NCBI RefSeq assembly: GCF_024807945.1
Contig: NZ_JANUFD010000017.1
Span: forward strand, 1 to 64,000
Source: Pseudomonas sp. JUb42
Lineage (GTDB): Bacteria > Pseudomonadota > Gammaproteobacteria > Pseudomonadales > Pseudomonadaceae
Direction of reading: 5' to 3'
Length of the DNA: 64,000 bases
The notes under the pieces are model-generated. The model saw only the letters and a list, made by a program, of their open reading frames with translations. It made no database searches and had not been told where the DNA came from. How positions within the stretch are numbered: the stretch's first letter is position 1; each line of letters begins with the position of its first letter. Below, piece after piece: positions 27,023 to 34,597 of the stretch. The position numbers and the translations under genes are program-made.

Positions 27023-28045
27023 ATGAACATCTTCAAGAAAGCCGCCACCGTAACCGTACTGGCACTGGCCATCAACTCGGCCTTCGCCTCGACGCCGACC
27101 ACCCAGGTCGAACACCAGACCCAGACATTCCTCAATGCCCTGAACGCAGGTGGCGGTCGCCCTCTTGAAGAACTCAGCCCTGCCGATGCCCGCGCTGTGC
27201 TCACCGGTGCGCAAAAATCGGTGAAAGTCGATGTCTCCGGCACCGAAGTCAGCGACCGTACCATTCAGGTCGACGGTCAGTCGGTTGCCCTGAAAATCGT
27301 CCGTCCGGCCCACGTCAAAGGCAACCTGCCGGTGTTCATGTTCTTTCACGGTGGTGGCTGGGTTCTCGGCGACTACCCGACTCACGAACGCCTGATCCAT
27401 GACCTGGTGGTGGGCTCTGGCGCAGTGGCGGTCTATGTCGGCTACACACCGTCGCCCGAAGCGCACTACCCGACAGCGATCAACCAGGCCTACGCCGCCA
27501 CCCGCTGGGTCGCCGAGCATGGCAAGGAAATCGGTGTCGACGGCACTCGCCTGGCCGTGGCTGGCAACAGCGTCGGTGGCAATATGGCCGCCGTGGTCGC
27601 CCTGATGGCCAAGGAACAACACGCCCCGAATCTGCGCTTCCAGCTGCTGCTGTGGCCGGTGACCGATGCCAAATTCGATACCGCCTCGTACAACGAATTT
27701 GCCGACGGCCACTTCCTGACCAAGAACATGATGAAATGGTTCTGGGACAACTACACCACCGACGCCGGGCAACGTGCGCAGATCCATGCCTCGCCGTTGC
27801 AGGCGACTCTGGAGCAGTTGCAAGGCCTGCCACCTGCATTGGTACAGACCGCCGGTGCTGACGTGCTGCGTGACGAAGGCGAGGCCTATGCCCGTAAACT
27901 GGATGCCGCCGGTGTCGATGTCACTGCGGTGCGCTACAACGGTATGATCCACGACTACGGCCTGCTCAACCCCCTGAGCCAGATCCCCGAGGTCAAGGCG
28001 GCGATGCGTCAGGCGGCCGGCGAGCTCAAAGCCCACCTCAACTAA
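27023..28045 (+). CDS. Secreted HSL-type alpha/beta hydrolase (esterase)
   Basis: A 340-residue esterase/lipase of the hormone-sensitive-lipase family (bacterial family IV). Signal peptide residues 1-23 end AFAS. The oxyanion motif HGGGW is at 109-113 and the nucleophile Ser183 is in GNSVGG, a variant of the usual GDSAGG. The acid is probably Asp280 (AGADVLRDEG) and the base His310 (MIHDYG). AAGGA precedes the ATG; the longer open frame to the left is not coding. Its location should be periplasmic or extracellular. A perfect hairpin follows. Confidence 0.9.
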   Translation: MNIFKKAATVTVLALAINSAFASTPTTQVEHQTQTFLNALNAGGGRPLEELSPADARAVLTGAQKSVKVDVSGTEVSDRTIQVDGQSVALKIVRPAHVKGNLPVFMFFHGGGWVLGDYPTHERLIHDLVVGSGAVAVYVGYTPSPEAHYPTAINQAYAATRWVAEHGKEIGVDGTRLAVAGNSVGGNMAAVVALMAKEQHAPNLRFQLLLWPVTDAKFDTASYNEFADGHFLTKNMMKWFWDNYTTDAGQRAQIHASPLQATLEQLQGLPPALVQTAGADVLRDEGEAYARKLDAAGVDVTAVRYNGMIHDYGLLNPLSQIPEVKAAMRQAAGELKAHLN

Positions 28046-28062
28046 ACGCACTAATGTTCAAG

Positions 28063-28085
28063 ACAGCCCACGGTACGTGGGCTGT
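28063..28085 (+). terminator. Perfect hairpin after the esterase gene
   Basis: ACAGCCCACG pairs with CGTGGGCTGT across a three-base loop, 18 bases after the stop codon. Only TCTGT follows, so termination may be partial and read through to the mechanosensitive channel gene. Confidence 0.6.
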
Positions 28086-28114
28086 TCTGTATCAGCCCTT
28101 CAGGAAGATCAACC

Positions 28115-29545
28115 ATGTCGTTCATTCAAAACTACCCGTTTGTTGCCAGCGTCATTGTTCTGTTGATCGACCTGTTGAGCTGGCAACTGCTGCCGTTCAA
28201 ATACCGGATTTATAAAGTCGCGGCGCGCCTGGTGTTGTTTCTGGCCTATAGCGCCGTGATCGTCAGCGCCGGCATGAGCCCGCTGGATGCAGCGCCCTGG
28301 CCGGAGGACGGCCCACGTCACCTCGCCGCCATCGCCCTGAGCATTCTCTGGTGGCTGCTCGCGGCACGAACCCTGACCGGCGTGCTCGGCATTCTCCTGA
28401 CCCGGCGCATCGGCCATAGCGGCCGCTTGTTGCAGGAAGTCATGGGCGCAGTGATTTTCCTCATTGCTGCCGTCGCCGCAGCGGGCTACGTCCTGCAACT
28501 GCCAGTGCAAGGCTTGCTCGCCACTTCGGGGGCCATGGCGATCATCGTCGGCCTGGCCTTGCAGAGCACTTTGAGCGATGTGTTTTCCGGCATCGTGCTC
28601 AATACCACCAAGCCCTATCAGGTGGACGACGTGGTCAGCATCGATGGCGTCGAAGGCAAGGTCGTCGATATCGACTGGCGCGCCACCCATTTGCTCACTG
28701 GCACCGGCAGTACTGCCGTGGTGCCCAACTCGGTGGCGGCCAAGGCCAAGATCGTCAACCTCAGCCGACCCAGTGATTGCTTCGGCATTTCCGTGACCAT
28801 CATGGTCTCGCCGAATATCCGCCCGCGCAGGGTGCTCGACGCCCTTGAGCGCGCCCTGCAAGGCAGCAGTGCACTATTGCCGTCGCCCAAGCCAAGAGCC
28901 ATGGTCAAGGAAGCCAGCCCGACCACAATCGAATACAGCATCACCGGCTCGATCCGTTCACTGGACAGCAAGATCGATGTACGCAACCTGCTGTTCGACC
29001 TGGCGTATCGTCATCTGGAAGCCGCCGGCATTGCCTGGCAGTCGGATATCAGCACCGATAACAGCATGTCCCGGGCCCGGGCCTTGCTGGAAGATGTGAA
29101 GATCTTCAAGTCGGTCAACGCCGAAGAGAAAAATCATCTGGCACAGAATCTGGTGCCCCACGAATATGCAGCCGACCAGGTGATTCTTGAAGCCGGGGAA
29201 GTCAGTGATAGTCTGTTGGTGATTGCCACAGGCGTGGTTTCGGCGACGGTTTCGGATGGCAATCGCTTTATCGAAGCCGGACGCATGGGGCCAACCGAGG
29301 TCATGGGCGAACAGAGCATCCTTGCCGATACACCGTCAAATGCGCGTTTTACCGCCCTCACCTCTTGCGTGGTCTATCGCCTGGAAAAATCCGTGGTGCG
29401 CAGTGCCATGGAGCATCAGGCGGAAATCACCCGGGCCCTGAAAAAGCTCCAGGCTGTGCGCCAGCATGGCAGTGAAAGCTTGCTGCTACAGAGGCCGACT
29501 GCCGTGCGCAAGGCCGGGTTCCTCGGCTGGCTGAAAACTCGCTAG
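28115..29545 (+). CDS. MscS-type channel with C-terminal cNMP-binding-like domain
   Basis: A 476-residue inner-membrane protein. About four to five N-terminal helices lead into the MscS pore and beta domain (GLLATSGAMAIIVGLALQSTLSDVFSGIVLNTTKPYQVDDVVSIDG, about residues 130-185). After residue 340 a cyclic-nucleotide-binding-like beta-roll follows (DQVILEAGEVSDSLLVIATGVVSATV...GPTEVMGEQSILADTPSNARFTAL). Such fusions (bacterial CNG-like MscS proteins) couple ion flux to a nucleotide. The phosphate-cassette region has GEQSIL then PSNARFTA rather than the canonical PRxAT, so nucleotide binding is uncertain. It overlaps the convergent LysR stop by four bases. Confidence 0.87.
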   Translation: MSFIQNYPFVASVIVLLIDLLSWQLLPFKYRIYKVAARLVLFLAYSAVIVSAGMSPLDAAPWPEDGPRHLAAIALSILWWLLAARTLTGVLGILLTRRIGHSGRLLQEVMGAVIFLIAAVAAAGYVLQLPVQGLLATSGAMAIIVGLALQSTLSDVFSGIVLNTTKPYQVDDVVSIDGVEGKVVDIDWRATHLLTGTGSTAVVPNSVAAKAKIVNLSRPSDCFGISVTIMVSPNIRPRRVLDALERALQGSSALLPSPKPRAMVKEASPTTIEYSITGSIRSLDSKIDVRNLLFDLAYRHLEAAGIAWQSDISTDNSMSRARALLEDVKIFKSVNAEEKNHLAQNLVPHEYAADQVILEAGEVSDSLLVIATGVVSATVSDGNRFIEAGRMGPTEVMGEQSILADTPSNARFTALTSCVVYRLEKSVVRSAMEHQAEITRALKKLQAVRQHGSESLLLQRPTAVRKAGFLGWLKTR

Positions 29546-30441
29546 AAGATTGGACGCTGCGCCATCATCACCTTTAACTCGTCGATGAACAGTCGCAGGT
29601 TAGGGGCTGGCTGGGCCAGGGCACGCAGGATATGGATACCGGTTTGCGCGCAGGGCCGCTGGGCCAGTTCGGGCAAAAGATGCACCAGGCTGCCGTCGAG
29701 CACATCGTCGCCGACCACCCAGTCCGGCAGGTAGGCAATCCCGCGCCCGCCAACGGCAGCCAGACGCATGGCTTCGAAATCATCGCAGCGCAATACCGCC
29801 TGTTCCACCGGCTGCCCCAGCACATCGCGCCAACCGAGCAGATCGGCGCCATGCAGCTTGTCGAGCAAGCGATGTTCGCTCAGTTGGGCGGTGGATTGCG
29901 GCGTCCCCATAACCCGCAGATAAGCAGGGCTGGCGCATAACAACCGCCGCTGCGTGGCGATGCGGGTAGCGATCAGCGAACTGTCGGCCAGCTCGCCAAT
30001 GCGTACAACCGCGTCGAGACGATCAACCACCGGATCCTCGACCCGCTCGGTCAGGTCCAGCTCCACGCGCAGGGACGGATGCCTGTCGCTCAAGCGGCAG
30101 ATCAGCGGAATTACGTAACGCTTGCCGAAAGTGGGGAAACAGGCCACCCGCAACAGGCCGCCCAGCTCGCCCTTCATCGAGGCGATTTCCTGCTGGGCGT
30201 CGTCCAGTTCGTCGAGGATGCGCCGCGCCCTGATCAATAAGGCACGACCACTGTCGGTCAGGCTCAGGGCCCGGGTCGAACGCTGGAACAACGTGGTGTC
30301 GAGTTGGGTTTCCAGGGCAGTGATCTGCCGCGCCACGGATGACGGCGCCACACCACGACGGCGCGCGGCGCCGGAAAAACTGCCCTCACGGGCTACTTCA
30401 GTGAAGATGCCGAGGAAATCGGCAAATCCTTCGATTCTCAT
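29542..30441 (-). CDS. LysR-family transcriptional regulator
   Basis: A 299-residue LysR-type regulator starting MRIEGFADFLGIFTEVAREGSFSGAARRRGVAPSSVARQITALETQLDTTLFQRSTRALSLT. ATG at 30441 was chosen over one four codons upstream. It is divergent from the quinone reductase gene with 125 bases between starts, the typical layout for a dedicated regulator. It is convergent with the MscS-like gene, the stop codons overlapping. Confidence 0.9.
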   Translation of the reverse strand: MRIEGFADFLGIFTEVAREGSFSGAARRRGVAPSSVARQITALETQLDTTLFQRSTRALSLTDSGRALLIRARRILDELDDAQQEIASMKGELGGLLRVACFPTFGKRYVIPLICRLSDRHPSLRVELDLTERVEDPVVDRLDAVVRIGELADSSLIATRIATQRRLLCASPAYLRVMGTPQSTAQLSEHRLLDKLHGADLLGWRDVLGQPVEQAVLRCDDFEAMRLAAVGGRGIAYLPDWVVGDDVLDGSLVHLLPELAQRPCAQTGIHILRALAQPAPNLRLFIDELKVMMAQRPIF

Positions 30442-30566
30442 CGTGCGCTCCACGCAAAGCTGTTTGGCGACTACAGTCGATTATCGACAGGAGCCAAAGT
30501 GTCTATGGTGTTCGCAACCTGCAACTTATGCAAACAGCGCACAGCTGCGACCTCAAGGAACACCTT

Positions 30567-31547
30567 ATGCGAGCTATCCATTTCCCCGAATTCGGCGACG
30601 CCGACGTCCTGCAACTGCACGAACTGCCGGACCCGGTCCTGCGCCCCACCGATCTGCTGATCCGCAACCACGCCGTGGGCGTCAACCGCGCCGATATCAC
30701 CCATCGCAAGGGTGGCTACGGGCGCTCAGACTTTGGCGACTCCACCCTGATGGGCCTGGAAGTGGCCGGCGAGGTGATCGATATCGGTGAGAGTGTGGTT
30801 GGTTTTCAGCGCGGCGACCGGGTCATGGCGATCGTTGGCGGCGGCGCCTATGCCGAACTGTCGCGCCTGGACTACCGCATGGCCATGCCGATTCCCCAGG
30901 GCCTGGACTATATCCAGGCGGCTGCGATTCCTGAAGTCTTTGTCACGGCGCATGAAGCGCTGATCCACCTGGGTCGCCTGCACAGCGGTGAAAGCGTGCT
31001 GATTCATGCTGCCGCAGGCGGCGTCGGTTCGGCCGCCGTGCAATTGGCCCATGCCAGCGGTGCCCGGGTATTCGCCACAGCGGGTACGCAAAAGCTGCAA
31101 CAAGTGCGCGATCTCGGCGCTGATGAGGTGATTGATTACAAGCAGGAAGACTATGCCAAGGTTATTGAGCAAGCGACCGATGGCGAGGGCGTGGATGTGG
31201 TCATCGACTTTGTTGGAGCCCCGTATCTTGAGCGCAATATCCGCGCACTCAAGGCCGGTGGCCGGTTGATTCAGGTGGGGATTCTGGGTGGCACGAAAGA
31301 CGCAATCCTGCCGCTGGAACAGGTGCTGTACAAACATTTGCAAATCATTGGCACGGTGATGAAATCACGCCCACAGGCGGTCAAGCAGGCCATGACCCAG
31401 CGTTTCCGTGATCGCTGGCTGGAAACCTTCACCGCCAGCGGTCTGAAGCCGATCATCGACAGCGTATTCCCCCTGGCCAGAGCCGCCGATGCGCATCGGC
31501 GTATGGAGTCGAACGAGAGTGTCGGCAAGATCATTCTGACGCCCTGA
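30567..31547 (+). CDS. Zinc-independent NADPH:quinone oxidoreductase (MDR family)
   Basis: A 326-residue medium-chain dehydrogenase/reductase of the QOR type: MRAIHFPEFGDADVLQLHELPDPVLRPTDLLIRNHAVGVNRADI at the N-terminus, and the NADPH-binding AAAGGVGSAAVQLAHASGARVFATAGT (about residues 145-172). The structural and catalytic zinc ligands of alcohol dehydrogenases are absent, as expected for quinone/enone reductases. AAGGA precedes ATG 30567. It is divergent from a LysR gene and probably acts in detoxifying reactive quinones or enones. Confidence 0.88.
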   Translation: MRAIHFPEFGDADVLQLHELPDPVLRPTDLLIRNHAVGVNRADITHRKGGYGRSDFGDSTLMGLEVAGEVIDIGESVVGFQRGDRVMAIVGGGAYAELSRLDYRMAMPIPQGLDYIQAAAIPEVFVTAHEALIHLGRLHSGESVLIHAAAGGVGSAAVQLAHASGARVFATAGTQKLQQVRDLGADEVIDYKQEDYAKVIEQATDGEGVDVVIDFVGAPYLERNIRALKAGGRLIQVGILGGTKDAILPLEQVLYKHLQIIGTVMKSRPQAVKQAMTQRFRDRWLETFTASGLKPIIDSVFPLARAADAHRRMESNESVGKIILTP

Positions 31548-31626
31548 TCCCTGCCACAGCCCTGCAAGGCAGGGAGAAAATCCCACAGAGTCTCTGTGAT
31601 TCAGTGGGTTATGCGTTGATTTATAA

Positions 31627-31646
31627 GAGCGAGGCAAGCCTCGCTC
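31627..31646. repeat. Collapsed REP palindrome
   Basis: GAGCGAGGCAAGCCTCGCTC is a 20-base near-perfect palindrome made of the outer halves of the GGCTTGCC-type REP, with the middle missing. It lies between two convergent genes. Confidence 0.7.
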
Positions 31647-31661
31647 CCAAAAATGCCGGTC

Positions 31662-32438
31662 TTATTTCCCGTCAAGCGCATGCTGCGCAGCCTGTTCGAT
31701 CAGCGCCGCCACTTCTTTCGGATGGGACTCGTACACTGCATGGCTGGCGCCATCGATCTCGATGGTGTGGGCATTGGCGCGCTTGGCGTACATGCGCTCC
31801 AGGTCCGGGTTGATGATGCGGTCGGACTTGGCCACGGCATACCAGCTTGGCTTGGTTTTCCAGGCGGCATTGGTCGCGGCGGTAGTGAAGACCGAAGCCG
31901 AGGTCAGCGCCTGAGCGTTGGCTTCGAATTCAGCCTGGGCCTTGGGCAGGTCGGCGGCAAAGTCAGCCGGGTAGAACGCCGGATCCAGATAGAGGAAACC
32001 ATCTGAGGTCTTCTTCACTGCCTTGGTGGCGTTGGGGAATTTCTTGCCGTTTTCGGCTTCGGTTTCACCGACATCCAGAGCGTGCGCGGCGATGTATACC
32101 AGGCCCGCAACGTGATCGTCAGTCCCGGCATCGGAAATCACCGCACCGCCATAGCTGTGCCCTACCAGAATGGTCGGGCCATCCTGCATCGCCAGAATGC
32201 GTTTGACCGCAGTCACGTCCTCGGCAAAGCCGGTCAGGGGATGCTGGGCAATAGAGACGTGATAACCGTCTTTTTGCAGAATGTCATACACCGGCTTCCA
32301 GCCTGCGCCGGTCACGAAGGCACCGTGTACCAGTACGATGTTGTGGATCGGTGCGGCAGGCGCGGCCTGGGCCATACCGGCGGCGAGCAGGGTCAGGGAT
32401 GCGGCGGCAAACAAAGTGCGGGCGCTGAGCATTTTCAT
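31662..32438 (-). CDS. Secreted alpha/beta hydrolase (EstC/salicylate-esterase-like)
   Basis: A 258-residue alpha/beta hydrolase with a signal peptide (TLFAAASLTLLAAGMAQA). It has the oxyanion sequence VLVHGAF (residues 36-42) and nucleophile elbow GHSYGG (Ser95), followed by AVISDAGTDDHVAGLVYIAAHALDVGE, a pattern seen in EstC and plant methyl-salicylate esterase-like enzymes. The catalytic His is near the C-terminus (IDGASHAVYESHP). It is preceded by the LuxR-type gene on the same strand with a 149-base gap. The substrate is unknown. Confidence 0.86.
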   Translation of the reverse strand: MKMLSARTLFAAASLTLLAAGMAQAAPAAPIHNIVLVHGAFVTGAGWKPVYDILQKDGYHVSIAQHPLTGFAEDVTAVKRILAMQDGPTILVGHSYGGAVISDAGTDDHVAGLVYIAAHALDVGETEAENGKKFPNATKAVKKTSDGFLYLDPAFYPADFAADLPKAQAEFEANAQALTSASVFTTAATNAAWKTKPSWYAVAKSDRIINPDLERMYAKRANAHTIEIDGASHAVYESHPKEVAALIEQAAQHALDGK

Positions 32439-32587
32439 GGAATTCGTCTCGACAGAGTGATCGTTAAGGCCAGCCGATGTTGGCCAGTTGTGAGTCGGAC
32501 GAACGCCGAAAAGACTTATTCCATGCCGATGAAATTATTTTGTGGCGCCGCGCGAAACGCCATGAATCGCCGCGAATCGCCGCTTAC

Positions 32588-33310
32588 TCACTCCACTGCA
32601 ATCAAGCCTCGGGCCATTGCCACACAGACGGCCTGACGACGATTGGTGGCACCGAGTTTGCGAATGGCATTGGCAATATGAAAATTGATGGTGCGCTCCG
32701 AACATCCGAGGATGCAGCTTATTTCCCAGGTGGTTTTGCCCGCACCGGACCATTTCAACACTTCAAACTCGCGCAGGGTCAGGTCGCTGTGGAATTCATC
32801 CGGATGACTCAGATGTTTGCGCGCGCCCTCCAGCATAAAGGGAATAAGCATAAACAGTTTACCGAGCGGGCCATCCAGATCCTGATCAAACTCATAGTCT
32901 GGCTTTATGCGTTGGACAACACTGAGTGATCCACTCATATCGTTGTAACGCAGTGGAATGCTCACCCCGTGGATAAGGCCATGTCGTTCGTAGGTACGCC
33001 AGAACCCCACGGATCCGCCGCGTGCACGCCTGCGCGCCGGGCCCCAGAACAAGGGGACGAAATGGCGGCGGCAATGCCTGAGTATCGGGTCTACGACAAT
33101 AAGGTTTTCATCTTTATAACTACGGATCCATTCGACAGGATAATTGGTCACGGTATTATGGAAGGGATCATTGATCGTCGAAAATCCGGGATTCATCAGA
33201 TAATGCTCATATCCGATTCGTTGTAACACTGCGCGCAATTGACTGTCCCAGTCACGCTTATATGCCGTCCGGGCAAGCACAGAGAAGTCGTCCAACATCT
33301 CTTTGTTCAT
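32588..33310 (-). CDS. LuxR-type regulator with autoinducer-binding domain (solo)
   Basis: A 240-residue quorum-sensing receptor. The N-terminal AHL-binding domain keeps all six residues conserved in TraR/LasR: Trp61, Tyr65, Asp74, Pro75, Trp89 and Gly115 (YPVEWIRSYKDENLIVVDP; FVPLFWG; HGLIHG). The C-terminal helix-turn-helix is LTLREFEVLKWSGAGKTTWEISCILGCSERTINFHIANAIRKLGA. In-frame starts at 33316 (ATG) and 33334 (GTG) are possible; 33310 has the best-placed TAGG. No luxI-type synthase is in the window, so it is a LuxR solo, probably reading AHLs made elsewhere. Confidence 0.9.
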   Translation of the reverse strand: MNKEMLDDFSVLARTAYKRDWDSQLRAVLQRIGYEHYLMNPGFSTINDPFHNTVTNYPVEWIRSYKDENLIVVDPILRHCRRHFVPLFWGPARRRARGGSVGFWRTYERHGLIHGVSIPLRYNDMSGSLSVVQRIKPDYEFDQDLDGPLGKLFMLIPFMLEGARKHLSHPDEFHSDLTLREFEVLKWSGAGKTTWEISCILGCSERTINFHIANAIRKLGATNRRQAVCVAMARGLIAVE

Positions 33311-33503
33311 TTTCATGCCTATGGGGAATGACACACGAAGGTCACCCGTGCAGGCGGCGATGATAACGTGTTCTCCAAGTTGAAATGTAAGGCCGAGATG
33401 ACCAACGAAGTAAGATTTTTCCTACCTTAACGTATGAATTTGCGATAACGAATGCGCGAGCCATCTTGTTTTCCGGCAGCCTGGTTCGCAATCGCCAGAC
33501 AGC

Positions 33504-33533
33504 AAAAAGCCCGGCAAGCCGGGCTTTTTTTTT
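33504..33533 (-). terminator. Bidirectional intrinsic terminator
   Basis: AGCCCGGC pairs with GCCGGGCT, with A5 before and T9 after, so it works on both strands. It lies 22 bases beyond the stop of the minus-strand small protein gene at 33555. Confidence 0.88.
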
Positions 33534-33554
33534 CAACCGCATGGGCGGTCGCAA

Positions 33555-33818
33555 TCAGTAGCGCTGGTACTGCGAACCGAACTCGCGACGGTTCTCGGCA
33601 ACCAGGACCTTGCCCTGTTCCAGGGACTGGCTGAACGCTTTGTCACCAGTCTGGGCAACACGGACTTGCTTGCCATCGGCGTGGACACGATCAACCAGAC
33701 GCAGGCTGCTCGCGGCGCTGGCCATCGAAGGCTGGCTGGTGACGGTTTGTGGGCTGGCCATGGCTGCAGTAGCGGTCAGGACAGAAAGGGCAAAACCAAA
33801 GGCAATGGCGCGTTTCAT
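33555..33818 (-). CDS. Small secreted protein of unknown function
   Basis: An 87-residue protein with a clear signal peptide (MKRAIAFGFALSVLTATAAMAS). The mature part (RLVDRVHADGKQVRVAQTGDKAFSQSLEQGKVLVAENRREFGSQYQRY) is short, charged and lacks Cys. ATG 33818 has a good ribosome site (rc of TTTCTCC upstream) and the coding frame continues upstream only in low-quality sequence. A terminator follows. I do not recognise a family with certainty. It is probably a periplasmic single-gene product. Confidence 0.8.
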   Translation of the reverse strand: MKRAIAFGFALSVLTATAAMASPQTVTSQPSMASAASSLRLVDRVHADGKQVRVAQTGDKAFSQSLEQGKVLVAENRREFGSQYQRY

Positions 33819-34155
33819 GATGTTTCTCCAAGAGGCTTGATGAAGTGGTGAGTCGCTAAGTGATGGGCCAAATCTACGGCCACTCACCCTCGATGAAAAA
33901 CCACCCGTACGCATACCAACTATCGATAGCGCTGATCCACCCCCGCAAAGGCTCTAGCCCGATGATTGCGGGGCCAAGGGCTGACTCGCCATCCACTTAA
34001 GTCCAATTGGAAACCCGCATCATGACGTTTTCCCACTGCCCGATGCCGTATTCACGCTTGCTCTGCGGGCTTGTGTCTATGATTCTGTAGGAGCCCCCAG
34101 GCAATCAATAACAAGGGCACGCCGCCCCTATACAAAGCCACACCGGAGAATGCCC
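33819..34155. other. 337-bp divergent intergenic region
   Basis: Separates the minus-strand small secreted protein from the plus-strand CBS protein, so it should contain both promoters. I see no REP, no hairpin of note and no coding signal. Confidence 0.5.
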
Positions 34156-34596
34156 ATGAAGACCGTTGCCCAGCTCCTCAAGCTCAAAGCCCTGGACCAC
34201 CAGCAAGTCCATACCATCGGCCCCGACCAGATGGTTCTCGAAGCATTGCAGTTGATGGCCGAGAAAAACATCGGTGCCCTGCCGGTGGTACAAGGAGGCA
34301 AGGTCGTCGGTGTGGTCAGTGAGCGTGACTACGCGCGCAAGATGATTCTCAAGGGTCGTTCCTCCGTGGGTACGCCGGTCAGCGCGATCATGAGTTCGCC
34401 GGTTTTCACCGTCGACTCGGCCTACACCGTCGCGGCCTGCATGGAGTTAATGACCAACAAACACCTGCGCCACTTGCCGGTGGTGGACAACGACCAGTTG
34501 CTCGGCCTGCTGTCCATCGGTGACCTGGTCAAGGAAGCTATTGATGAACAAGCCAGCCTGATCAAGCAGATGGAGGGATACATTCGCGGCGAATGA
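34156..34596 (+). CDS. Two-CBS-domain protein
   Basis: A 146-residue cytoplasmic protein made of two CBS domains (about residues 10-65 and 75-140), with VSERDYARKMIL and LLGLLSIGDLVKEAI marking the ends. CBS pairs bind adenine nucleotides and sense energy state or ionic strength. ATG 34150 abuts GGAGA, whereas ATG 34156 (MKTVAQLLK) is six bases from it, so the latter was chosen. It is convergent with the CocE-type hydrolase, one base apart. Confidence 0.92.
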   Translation: MKTVAQLLKLKALDHQQVHTIGPDQMVLEALQLMAEKNIGALPVVQGGKVVGVVSERDYARKMILKGRSSVGTPVSAIMSSPVFTVDSAYTVAACMELMTNKHLRHLPVVDNDQLLGLLSIGDLVKEAIDEQASLIKQMEGYIRGE

Positions 34597-34597
34597 C

